12,052 bases of DNA, from assembly GCA_003501385.1 (NCBI GenBank), contig DNPN01000238.1, positions 26,487 to 38,538 of the forward strand, read 5' to 3'. A program made the position numbers and the translations under genes. This DNA comes from Rhizobium sp. (GTDB lineage: Bacteria; Pseudomonadota; Alphaproteobacteria; Rhizobiales; Rhizobiaceae). The notes below the pieces were generated by a model. The model was not told the origin of the DNA, did not search any database, and was given only the letters and a program-made list of their open reading frames with translations. Numbering within the stretch: the stretch's first letter is position 1; each line of letters opens with the position of its first letter. Positions 5,112 to 12,052 of the stretch are shown here, piece by piece.

Positions 5112-6611
5112 CGGCGAATTTCCACCATTTCCATCCTTTTCGGGCTTTTGGCCAGCACGGCTTTTGCTACTGAGCTGCGCCCTGATTTGATTCCGCAGGA
5201 TCAGGCCCGCGTCAGCGCTGTGACCAAACCCGCCACGGATTTTTCCAAGCCTGAGCCGTTTGAGGCGATGACGGCAGGTGCCGCGACGTTTTCCGGCAAA
5301 GCCGATGGCAAGGCCTTTACCCATCCTCTCAGCACCTTAAGCTTTGAGCAGCAGCAATCTTTTGTGCTCGGCGAAGCGCTCTTTCAGAAATTATGGGTTT
5401 CGGCCCCCTCTTCCACGCAAGCCTCCGATGGGCTTGGGCCGTTTTACAACGCTCGATCGTGTGAGAGCTGTCATATTCGCGGCGGGCGCGGCCATCCGCC
5501 CAAAGACAATGGCGATGCGACATCGATGTTTCTGCGGCTGGCCCGCCCTGCCCACACAGATGCGGAAAAAGCCGATATTGCCGCGTTGAAAAAGCTTAAC
5601 TTCCCCGATGACACCTATGGTCTGCAGTTGCAGGATCATGCCGTGCCGGGCCTGTCAGCCGAGGGACGTGTGGCCTTCAGTGAGACAATGGAACCTGTTA
5701 CCCTGAACGGTGGCGAGGTGGTGGAATTGCGCCGCCCGCATTATCGCGTTGACAATCTGGCTTATGGACCACTGGGCGCAGATACCACGCTGTCGCCGCG
5801 CATTGCCAACCCGATGATTGGCATGGGGTTGATTGAAGCCATTGCCGATCAGGATATTGAGGCCAACGCGGAGCAACAAAAACAGGATGGCAAGGGCATT
5901 GCTGGCACCGTTGCCAAAGTGCGCGACCATCTGAGCGGCGAGATAAAGATTGGCCGTTTTGGCTGGAAGGCGCAGAATGCCACGGTGCGCGACCAAAGCT
6001 CCAGCGCGCTGGCGGGCGATATCGGCATCTCATCGCCAGACGAACCGCGCCACTGGGGTGATTGCACAGCAAAGGAAACGGCCTGTTTGGCCATGCCCAA
6101 TGGGGTGCAAAAGCGGCTGGGTCCGGTTGAAGCGCCTCCGCCTGTGCTCGACCTCGTGACCTTTTACAGCGAAACCCTCGCTCCGCCCAAGCGCCGCAAT
6201 GTTGGCACGCCCGAGGTTCTCGCAGGCAAGGCGCTGTTTTACGCCTCCGGCTGTGCCAGCTGCCACACGCCCAAATATGTCACCCGTCGCGATACCGCCA
6301 ATCCGGCTCTGGCCTTTCAGCTGATTTGGCCCTATTCCGATTTTCTGCTGCATGATATGGGCGAAGGCCTTAGCGACGGACAACTGGTGGGCCTTGCCAA
6401 TGGCCAGCAATGGCGCACGCCGCCGCTCTGGGGCCTTGGCCTGACCACAACAGTCAATGGCGCACGCGCCTATCTGCATGATGGCCGGGCCAAAACGCTC
6501 ACCGAGGCCATCCTGTGGCATGGCGGCGAGGCCGAGACCGCCAAAAAAGCATTTGCATCCATGGTGCCGGATGATCGCAAGGCACTGATGACATTTCTGG
6601 AGTCCCTTTGA
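5100..6611 (+). CDS. Di-heme c-type oxidoreductase, DHOR family ('thiol oxidoreductase')
   Basis: This protein of up to 503 residues is a periplasmic c-type cytochrome of the di-haem oxidoreductase family, distantly related to the di-heme peroxidase/MauG fold. A Sec signal peptide (ILFGLLASTAFA) is cut near residue 23. Two heme-attachment sites are seen: CESCH at 121-125 (5460-5474) and CASCH at 385-389 (6252-6266), as the family requires. The C-terminal region holds LLHDMGEGLSDG (from 416) and YLHDGRAKTLTEAI (from 458), conserved family signatures with possible heme-ligand histidines and methionine. Heme attachment would need the Ccm system. The start is drawn at ATG 5100; TTG 5109 has the better ribosome binding site and may be the real one. 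The stop overlaps the ATG of the second imelysin (TGATG), so the two are tightly coupled. The reaction is unknown; a redox role with the imelysins on metal or metal complexes is inferred. Confidence 0.92.
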   Translation: MPVLRRISTISILFGLLASTAFATELRPDLIPQDQARVSAVTKPATDFSKPEPFEAMTAGAATFSGKADGKAFTHPLSTLSFEQQQSFVLGEALFQKLWVSAPSSTQASDGLGPFYNARSCESCHIRGGRGHPPKDNGDATSMFLRLARPAHTDAEKADIAALKKLNFPDDTYGLQLQDHAVPGLSAEGRVAFSETMEPVTLNGGEVVELRRPHYRVDNLAYGPLGADTTLSPRIANPMIGMGLIEAIADQDIEANAEQQKQDGKGIAGTVAKVRDHLSGEIKIGRFGWKAQNATVRDQSSSALAGDIGISSPDEPRHWGDCTAKETACLAMPNGVQKRLGPVEAPPPVLDLVTFYSETLAPPKRRNVGTPEVLAGKALFYASGCASCHTPKYVTRRDTANPALAFQLIWPYSDFLLHDMGEGLSDGQLVGLANGQQWRTPPLWGLGLTTTVNGARAYLHDGRAKTLTEAILWHGGEAETAKKAFASMVPDDRKALMTFLESL

Positions 6612-7711
6612 TGCGTATTGCCCTTACCCTTGCTGCCGTTGTTGGCCTCAGCCTGCCGCTTCATGCGCAAGAGCCCGCGCATCATGCGGGCCCATTGCAA
6701 ACCGCTGCCGTGCCTGCGGTGATGGAAAAGCTGGTGGATGGCTTTATCCGTCCCGGCTACCGCGATTTTCACACCAAAGTGCAAAAGCTGCACACGGACA
6801 TGACAACGCTCTGTGCCACCCCGTCAGAAGCCAATTTCGTGATCGCCAAATCGGCCTTTGCTGCCACGGTGCGCTCATGGGGCCGAATTGAAATTGTGCG
6901 GGTGGGGCCGGTCATTGAGGATAACCGCTTTGAGCACATTCTGTTTTACCCCGACCGCAAAGGTCTGGCGCTGAAGCAAATTCAGGGGGCAATTGCCTCC
7001 AACGATGACAGCTTTACCAAGCCGGACGGCTTACGGCAAAAAAGCGTGGCCATGCAGGGTCTGGGCGCGTTGGAATATGTACTCTACGGCAGCGGTGCCA
7101 GCAGCTTGGCCGCAGACAAGAACAATTTCCGCTGCCTCTATGGGGCCGCCATTGCCGGAAATGTCGAAAATCTGGCCCTTGATCTATCCACCCAGTGGGA
7201 CAAACCCGGCGGCATTCAGGATGCATGGAAAAAGCCCGGACCGGACAATGAAGTGTTTCGCGATGGTCCGGAAGCCGTTACCGGCCTGCTCGGCATTCTG
7301 GTGCATGGCACCGAGACGGTGCGCGATGAGCGGATTGAAACATTCTACAAACTGGCCACCAATAAGATTGCGCCAAAGCAGGCGGTTTTCTGGCGCTCCG
7401 GCCTGACCTTTGCCAGCATTGCCGCCAATGTTGAAGGTGTACGTGATCTACTGACGGGCGCAGATGTGGCCTCGCTGCTGCCCGCTGACAAGCGCGGCAT
7501 TGTGGACACCATCACCAAGCTTGCCGGTCAGTTGATCACCACCGCCAGCAGCATTACCCCGGATGTGGAGCTGGCCGTGACCCGAGATGAAGACAAAGCC
7601 AAGCTGCAAAGTCTTCTCACCGACAGCCGCAGCATGATCACCGATCTCAGCGACGGTGTTGGCGGTGGCGTCGGCCTCAGCGCTGGCTTTTCTTTTGCTG
7701 ATGGGGATTGA
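6611..7711 (+). CDS. Second imelysin-family periplasmic protein, motif histidine lost
   Basis: This 366-residue exported protein is a second, shorter member of the imelysin family. The signal peptide MRIALTLAAVVGLSLPLHA is cut after residue 19. WGRIEIVRVGP (90-100) and FEHILFYPDRKG (107-118) are signatures of this imelysin branch. In place of GxHxxE it reads GLGALE at 150-155 (7058-7075): glycine and glutamate remain but the histidine is glycine, so the metal site must be altered or absent. The C-terminus is rich in glycine and serine. ATG 6611 overlaps the stop of the di-heme gene (TGATG), implying coupled translation and balanced amounts. An in-frame TTG at 6608 is a less likely start. A partner or docking role for the di-heme protein, rather than metal binding in the imelysin-1 manner, is an inference. 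Confidence 0.9.
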   Translation: MRIALTLAAVVGLSLPLHAQEPAHHAGPLQTAAVPAVMEKLVDGFIRPGYRDFHTKVQKLHTDMTTLCATPSEANFVIAKSAFAATVRSWGRIEIVRVGPVIEDNRFEHILFYPDRKGLALKQIQGAIASNDDSFTKPDGLRQKSVAMQGLGALEYVLYGSGASSLAADKNNFRCLYGAAIAGNVENLALDLSTQWDKPGGIQDAWKKPGPDNEVFRDGPEAVTGLLGILVHGTETVRDERIETFYKLATNKIAPKQAVFWRSGLTFASIAANVEGVRDLLTGADVASLLPADKRGIVDTITKLAGQLITTASSITPDVELAVTRDEDKAKLQSLLTDSRSMITDLSDGVGGGVGLSAGFSFADGD

Positions 7712-7730
7712 TCACTATGGCTATTCCCGT

Positions 7731-7746
7731 AAAGGGTGCCTTGATG
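7731..7746 (+). promoter_or_regulatory. Ribosome binding site fixing the DUF1513 start at 7744
   Basis: AAAGGG at 7731-7736 lies seven bases before ATG 7744. The in-frame ATG at 7717 has no comparable site and would add nine residues in front of the twin-arginine motif. The Shine-Dalgarno site and the Tat signal agree on 7744. Confidence 0.7.
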
Positions 7747-8802
7747 GACCGGCGGCATTTTCTCAAAGCCGCTGGTGTCACCTATCTGACGGCGCTCAGT
7801 TCAGCGCGGGCTGAAACCCTGATCCGCACCGATGCCGTCTATGCCTCTGCTTTTCGGGCTGCTGATGGGTCGTTTGGCGCAGCGCTTCTGAGTGAAGAGG
7901 GCGTGGTCGTTTCCGAGGTGGCGCTTCCGGGCCGCGCCCATGGTCTGGCCTCCTCTGCTGATAAGGTCGTAGCCTTTGCCCGCCGTCCCGGCACTTTTGC
8001 CTTTGTGTTTGATCGGCAAAACCGGGCAAATCCCATCATCATCAATTCCCCGGCCGATCGGCATTTCTACGGTCACGGCCATTTCTCGCCCGATGGCCGC
8101 ATTCTTTACGCCAGCGAAAATGATTTTGATGGCAATCGCGGTATGATTGGCCTTTACGATGCCACCGATGGCTTTCGCCGTATCGGTGAATTTTCAGCCT
8201 ATGGCCTTGGCACCCATGATATGGGTGTGAGCGATGATGGCCGCCTGCTGATCATCGCCAATGGCGGCATTGAAACCCACCCGGATTTTGGCCGCACCAA
8301 GCTTAATGTTGATCATATGGAACCCTCTCTGGTGTTGGCCGATGCCAAGACGGGTGACTTGATTGAGAAACATCCCCTGCCCGCAGAACTTCGCCAGCTT
8401 TCCACCCGTCATATTGATGTGGATGGCGCGGGGCGCATCTGGTTTGCCTGCCAATATCAAGGCCCGCGTGATGATCTGCCGCCGCTGGTGGGGCATTTTG
8501 CGCTGGGTGATGATCTGCATTGGGTCAAGCTTCCAGACGACGTCACGCTTGGAATGGCCAATTATGTGGGTGCCATTGCCGTCAATCGACGCGATGGGCT
8601 GGTGGGCATTGCCTCACCCGTGGGCGGCATGACAGTGAGTTTTGAAGCGGCAACCGGAAAAGTGGTTGCTAAAACGCCGCTGAAAGAGGCCGCAGGCATA
8701 GCGCCTGCCCTGCATGGCTTTGCCACCTCGACCTATGATGGCCGTTTTCAGCAAAGACATAGCGAGGTCAATTGGGATCAGCATATCATCAGGATTGCTT
8801 GA
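7744..8802 (+). CDS. Tat-exported DUF1513 protein of the imelysin cluster
   Basis: This 352-residue protein matches the DUF1513 family, which regularly sits beside imelysin and DHOR genes; its function is unknown. It begins MDRRHFLKAAG, a twin-arginine motif with FLK and a hydrophobic stretch, with cleavage expected after SSARA near residue 23. It should therefore be folded in the cytoplasm before export, unlike its Sec-exported neighbours. The body has repeated short beta-type units with Gly-Asp turns (SPDGRILYASENDFDG, SDDGRLLIIANGG), suggesting a beta-propeller. Histidines cluster in DRHFYGHGHFSPDG (105-118), GTHDMG (156-161) and GGIETHPDFG (174-183), and could bind metal. ATG 7744 is 32 bases after the second imelysin and is chosen for its ribosome binding site. 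No terminator hairpin is seen after the stop, so read-through into tspO is possible. Confidence 0.88.
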   Translation: MDRRHFLKAAGVTYLTALSSARAETLIRTDAVYASAFRAADGSFGAALLSEEGVVVSEVALPGRAHGLASSADKVVAFARRPGTFAFVFDRQNRANPIIINSPADRHFYGHGHFSPDGRILYASENDFDGNRGMIGLYDATDGFRRIGEFSAYGLGTHDMGVSDDGRLLIIANGGIETHPDFGRTKLNVDHMEPSLVLADAKTGDLIEKHPLPAELRQLSTRHIDVDGAGRIWFACQYQGPRDDLPPLVGHFALGDDLHWVKLPDDVTLGMANYVGAIAVNRRDGLVGIASPVGGMTVSFEAATGKVVAKTPLKEAAGIAPALHGFATSTYDGRFQQRHSEVNWDQHIIRIA

Positions 8803-8850
8803 TTTTTTTGATCTTTCTTTCCGCTCAAGCTGGCATTACAACTTGATTCC

Positions 8851-9303
8851 ATGAGCAGAGCCTGGATCAATATCGCCTTCATGATCGTCGTGAGTGGCAT
8901 CGGTGTGCTGATTGGTCTCACCAATCTGCCGGGGGATTGGTATGCCAGCCTGTCAAAGCCCGCCTTCAACCCGCCAAACTGGATTTTTGGCCCCGTTTGG
9001 GCCATACTCTATATCCTGATTGGCGTTGCCGGTGCCCGTATATGGATCAGGGCCAAAAGCTCAAACGTCATGATCATCTGGTTTACGCAGATGATCTTGA
9101 ATTTTAGCTGGTCTCCGACGTTTTTTGGCGCACAAAACATTGATGCCGCACTGTTGATCATCCTCGGCATGCTGGCATTGATTGTTGCTTTTATCCTGAA
9201 AGCAAGACGGATCGATAAGCTCGCCTCGCTCTATTTCATACCCTATGCGCTCTGGGTATCCTTTGCGGCGCTGCTGAATTTCTCAATCTATCTGCTGAAT
9301 TAA
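8851..9303 (+). CDS. tspO: TspO/MBR-family tryptophan-rich sensory membrane protein
   Basis: This 150-residue membrane protein has the five-helix pattern of TspO, the bacterial homologue of the mitochondrial benzodiazepine receptor, which binds porphyrins and other tetrapyrroles and lipids. Predicted membrane segments are about 6-24, 44-64, 73-93, 98-116 and 126-148. Family signatures are PGDWYASLSKPAFNPPNWIF (27-46), GPVWAILYILIG, LNFSWSPTFFG (83-93) and PYALWVSFAALLN (131-143), with the typical tryptophan and proline content. Length is normal. The ATG at 8851 is the first reasonable start but has no evident Shine-Dalgarno, so translation may be weak. The gene is 48 bases after DUF1513, close enough to share a transcript. 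A tetrapyrrole-binding protein beside a heme-protein cluster fits functionally, but the link is inferred. Family assignment is firm. Confidence 0.95.
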   Translation: MSRAWINIAFMIVVSGIGVLIGLTNLPGDWYASLSKPAFNPPNWIFGPVWAILYILIGVAGARIWIRAKSSNVMIIWFTQMILNFSWSPTFFGAQNIDAALLIILGMLALIVAFILKARRIDKLASLYFIPYALWVSFAALLNFSIYLLN

Positions 9304-9402
9304 CCAGTCTCGGCAACCATGTCTGCTTTCCAGTCTTGCTTCAGGCCGTTCATCATGGCAAATGGCTTGACAACACGGGGGCAACGCAGAAACGGCGACA
9401 CG

Positions 9403-9840
9403 ATGGATGAAACTATCCAGCAGCGGATCAGTGCAAGTTTTGCGCGTCAGGGTGCCATGCAGACCATCGGCGCAGAGCTGACCGGCATCAGCCACAAACT
9501 GGTCGAGATCGAACTGCCGTTTCACGAAAAACTCACCCAGCAACACGGGTTTCTGCATGCGGGCGTTATTTCCGCAGCCCTTGATACCGCCTGCAGCTAT
9601 GCCGCCTACACCGTGATCGAGCCGGACGCCTCGCTGCTGACCATTGAATTCAAGGTCAACATGATGTCGCCGGGGCGAGGCGAGCGGTTTTTGTTTCGCG
9701 GTGAAATTACCAAGCCCGGCTCCACCATCATCGTCGCCGATGGGCGCGGCTATGCCATTGGTGATGGGCCAGCCAAATTGATTGCCTCCATGACCAGCAC
9801 ATTGATGGTTATCCGGGGTCGTGAGGATATTCGTGAATGA
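9403..9840 (+). CDS. PaaI-family hotdog thioesterase
   Basis: From ATG 9403 this is a 145-residue single hotdog-fold protein of the PaaI/YbgC-like acyl-CoA thioesterase group, which hydrolyses acyl- or aryl-CoA esters in the cytoplasm. The central signature QQHGFLHAGVISAALDTAC (from residue 46) is the HGG-type motif followed by the helix carrying D61, the usual catalytic acid. IEFKVNMMSP (81-90) is the conserved strand that follows. In-frame ATGs at 9319 and 9355 would add 28 or 16 residues; none of the three has a good ribosome binding site, and 9403 is chosen because family members begin close to this point. The stop overlaps the next ATG by four bases (ATGA), so it is translationally coupled to the nucleosidase gene. 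The substrate is unknown. Confidence 0.88.
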   Translation: MDETIQQRISASFARQGAMQTIGAELTGISHKLVEIELPFHEKLTQQHGFLHAGVISAALDTACSYAAYTVIEPDASLLTIEFKVNMMSPGRGERFLFRGEITKPGSTIIVADGRGYAIGDGPAKLIASMTSTLMVIRGREDIRE

Positions 9841-10475
9841 CGTTTGAACTAAAACCTGTCTGCGGCAAATCCATCCTGTTCGTCATGGCTGTTGAGGCCG
9901 AATACGGCCCTTTTCTTCGTTCGCGCATCACGCCTTTGATGACCGGCGTTGGCCCTGTTGAAGCGGCCATTGTCACCACAAAAGCGCTGATCGATCTGGA
10001 TGCTGCTGGCACATTGCCAGACCTCGTGGTTTCACTGGGATCAGCCGGATCGGCAAAGCTTGAGCAATGCGAGGTCTATCAGGCGTCAAGCATTGCCTAT
10101 CGGGATATGGATGCCTCGCCTCTTGGCTTTGAGAAGGGCCGCACGCCGTTTCTGGATCTTCCCGCCGCTGTTGATCTGCCTTTGCGCATTCCGGGCATTG
10201 CCACGGCCAGCCTTTCCACCGGCGGCAACATTGTTTCGGGAGCGGCCTATGAGACCATTGATACCGACATGGTGGATATGGAAACCTATGCCATCTTGCG
10301 CGCCTGCCAGCTGTTCAATCGGCCGCTGATTGGCCTTCGCGGCATTTCCGACGGAAAGGCAGAACTGACCCACGTCAACGACTGGACAGAGTATCTGCAT
10401 ATTATCGACCAAAAGCTCGCCAATGCCGTGGATAGCCTGATCAAGGCGTTGGAAAACGGCGTTTTCTGGTTTTGA
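9837..10475 (+). CDS. mtnN: 5'-methylthioadenosine/S-adenosylhomocysteine nucleosidase-like protein (short form)
   Basis: This 212-residue protein belongs to the PNP/UDP phosphorylase superfamily and best fits the MTA/SAH nucleosidases, which cleave adenine from methylthioadenosine or S-adenosylhomocysteine and recycle SAM by-products. Compared with E. coli MtnN the key positions are kept: glutamates in AVEAE (19-22, like E12), GVGPVEAA (37-44), LGSAGS (67-72), YRDMD (88-92), DME with M148 and E149 (ribose binding) and ISD with D172 (catalytic acid). The segment between the first glutamate and GVG is about 20 residues shorter than in E. coli, and the whole protein is about 20 shorter, so the substrate range may differ. 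ATG 9837 overlaps the thioesterase stop as ATGA. It ends 79 bases before guaA, with only a poor hairpin near its end. Confidence 0.82.
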   Translation: MTFELKPVCGKSILFVMAVEAEYGPFLRSRITPLMTGVGPVEAAIVTTKALIDLDAAGTLPDLVVSLGSAGSAKLEQCEVYQASSIAYRDMDASPLGFEKGRTPFLDLPAAVDLPLRIPGIATASLSTGGNIVSGAAYETIDTDMVDMETYAILRACQLFNRPLIGLRGISDGKAELTHVNDWTEYLHIIDQKLANAVDSLIKALENGVFWF

Positions 10476-10554
10476 TCAAACACAGCGGCGGTTTTTTAAG
10501 TCTAGCGCCATTTCCCCAATTGCCAGATGCAGCAGTTTTCTTTAAAGGCTCGAC

Positions 10555-12052
10555 ATGACCCAGATAGCACCTCCCGACAGCGTTCTCATCATCGATTTTG
10601 GCAGCCAGGTAACGCAGCTGATTGCGCGGCGCGTTCGTGAAACCGGCGTATATTGCGAAATCGTTCCGTTTCAATCTTCCGCTGAGGGCTTTGCCCGACT
10701 GAAACCGAAGGCGATCATCCTGTCCGGAAGCCCCGCTTCCACGCTGGATGAGAACTGCCCAAGCGTTCCGCAAGTGATTTTCGATAGCGGCCTGCCGATC
10801 TTTGGCATTTGCTACGGTCAGCAAACCATCTGCGCCCAACTGGGCGGCAAGGTGGAAAGCGGACATCACCGCGAATTCGGTCGTGCCTTTCTGGAAATCG
10901 AACAGGAATGCAAACTGTTTGAGGGTCTTTGGTCGGTTGGCTCTCGCCATCAGGTGTGGATGTCGCACGGCGACCGCGTCACGGCCATTCCACCGGGCTT
11001 TCGCGTTCTGGCAACCTCGGCCAACGCGCCCTTTGCTTTCATTGCCGATGAAGCCCGCAAATATTACGCCGTTCAGTTCCACCCCGAAGTGGTGCATACC
11101 CCCGATGGGGCCAAGCTGATCCAGAATTTCGTGCACAATGTGGCTGGCATCACTGGCGATTGGAGCATGTCGGCCTACCGCGCCAAGGCGGTTGAGGCCA
11201 TCCGTAAACAGGTGGGCGACAAGCGGGTGATCTGCGCGCTTTCCGGCGGTGTTGACTCCTCCGTGGCAGCCTTGTTGATCCATGAAGCGGTTGGCGATCA
11301 GCTGACCTGCATTCTGGTGGACCACGGTTTGATGCGCAAAAACGAGGCCGCCGATGTGGTGGCCATGTTCCAGGAGCATTACAATCTGCACCTGATCCAT
11401 GTCGATGCGATTGATCGGTTTGTCGGCGAGCTGGAAGGCGTTTCCGATCCCGAAACCAAGCGCAAGATCATTGGCCGTCTCTTCATTGAAACCTTTGAAG
11501 ACGAAGCCAAGAAGCTTGGCGGCGCGGATTTCCTCGGCCAAGGCACGCTCTATCCAGATGTGATTGAAAGCGTTTCCTTCAGCGGTGGCCCATCGGTGAC
11601 CATCAAGAGCCACCACAATGTCGGTGGCCTGCCAGAGCGCATGAACATGCAGCTGGTGGAACCCTTGCGCGAGCTGTTCAAGGATGAAGTGCGCGTGCTG
11701 GGCAAGGAACTGGGCCTGCCAGACAGTTTCATTGGCCGCCACCCCTTCCCCGGTCCCGGCCTTGCCATCCGCTGCCCCGGCGGCGTGACCCGCGAAAAGC
11801 TGGATATCCTGCGCGAAGCCGATGCCATCTATCTGGACGAAATCCGTAAAGCCGGACTTTATGATGCCATCTGGCAGGCCTTTGCCGTGCTGCTTCCGGT
11901 GCAGACCGTGGGCGTGATGGGCGATGGCCGCACCTATGAGTTCGTCTGCGCCCTTCGCGCAGTGACCTCGGTGGATGGCATGACCGCGGATTTCTATCAT
12001 TACGACATGGAATTCCTTGGCCGTGCTGCCACCCGCATCATCAACGAAGTGC
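10555..12052 (+). CDS. guaA: GMP synthase (glutamine-hydrolysing), 3' end outside window
   Basis: GuaA converts XMP, ATP and glutamine to GMP in the cytoplasm, the last step of guanine nucleotide synthesis. The frame is open to the right edge with 499 codons seen, nearly the whole of a protein of about 520-525 residues. The N-terminal glutamine amidotransferase domain has nucleophile C86 in FGICYGQQ and H176/E178 in QFHPEV, completing the class I triad. The ATP-pyrophosphatase P-loop is LSGGVDSS (S230-S236 region), followed by VDHGLMRKNE and QGTLYPDVIES. The C-terminal part contains HPFPGPGLAIR and MGDGRTYEFVCALR; the last visible codons read ATRIINEV. ATG 10555 has AAGG at 10545-10548 with six-base spacing. 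No guanine-riboswitch-like structure was recognised in the 79-base leader. Sequence is intact and typical. Confidence 0.98.
   Translation, partial: MTQIAPPDSVLIIDFGSQVTQLIARRVRETGVYCEIVPFQSSAEGFARLKPKAIILSGSPASTLDENCPSVPQVIFDSGLPIFGICYGQQTICAQLGGKVESGHHREFGRAFLEIEQECKLFEGLWSVGSRHQVWMSHGDRVTAIPPGFRVLATSANAPFAFIADEARKYYAVQFHPEVVHTPDGAKLIQNFVHNVAGITGDWSMSAYRAKAVEAIRKQVGDKRVICALSGGVDSSVAALLIHEAVGDQLTCILVDHGLMRKNEAADVVAMFQEHYNLHLIHVDAIDRFVGELEGVSDPETKRKIIGRLFIETFEDEAKKLGGADFLGQGTLYPDVIESVSFSGGPSVTIKSHHNVGGLPERMNMQLVEPLRELFKDEVRVLGKELGLPDSFIGRHPFPGPGLAIRCPGGVTREKLDILREADAIYLDEIRKAGLYDAIWQAFAVLLPVQTVGVMGDGRTYEFVCALRAVTSVDGMTADFYHYDMEFLGRAATRIINEV

Noticed and set aside
9367..9372. TTGACA as a -35 box for the thioesterase gene
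   Set aside because: No acceptable -10 at 16-18 bases downstream (sequence there is GC-rich), so the match is probably chance.
10452..10470. Hairpin GAAAAC-GGC-GTTTTC at the end of the nucleosidase gene as a terminator
   Set aside because: Only six pairs, mostly A-T, inside the coding sequence, with a broken T-run after it; too weak to call.
10441..12000. Long open frame on the minus strand, 519 codons, opposite guaA
   Set aside because: It lies wholly antisense to a typical, intact guaA and the end of the nucleosidase gene. Its sequence has no recognisable domain; long antisense frames are common opposite GC-rich genes.

Overview
The window looks like core chromosome of an alphaproteobacterium, most likely Rhizobiaceae (Rhizobium/Agrobacterium/Allorhizobium type). 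This rests on the style of the proteins, the GC-rich coding sequence with AT-rich gaps, and the grouping of an RsmB-type methyltransferase, an imelysin/di-heme/DUF1513 cluster and guaA. It is inferred by eye, without a database search. All twelve genes recognised are on the + strand; the first (queG) and last (guaA) are cut by the window edges. I see no tRNA or rRNA gene, insertion sequence, phage gene or CRISPR array.

Layout. Positions 1-1553 hold the C-terminal part of queG (epoxyqueuosine reductase) and an atypical SDR oxidoreductase whose ATG overlaps the queG stop. A good intrinsic terminator follows (1607-1656). An AT-rich gap of about 380 bp contains several small symmetric elements and leads to a short secreted RlpA-family double-psi beta-barrel protein (1934-2296, probable TTG start). 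An RsmB/NOP-type RNA m5C methyltransferase follows (2364-3650).

Positions 3651-8802 are the most distinctive part. A regulatory-looking gap has a perfect 13-bp inverted repeat, a TTGACA box and a hairpin abutting a strong ribosome binding site. It precedes four genes for exported proteins: an imelysin (M75) with intact GxHxxE, a di-heme c-type oxidoreductase with two CxxCH motifs, a second imelysin in which the motif histidine is replaced by glycine, and a Tat-exported DUF1513 protein. A strong hairpin with a short U-tract lies between genes 1 and 2 and could set expression of the redox half separately. Imelysins belong to the IrpA/EfeO-related family linked to iron, so the cluster is plausibly a periplasmic metal (iron) acquisition or redox system. 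Its biochemistry is not settled, and it is the part of the window most worth attention.

Positions 8851-12052 hold a TspO/MBR tryptophan-rich membrane protein, a PaaI-type hotdog thioesterase translationally coupled (ATGA overlap) to a short MTA/SAH nucleosidase, and finally guaA (GMP synthase) running off the right edge with 499 codons visible.
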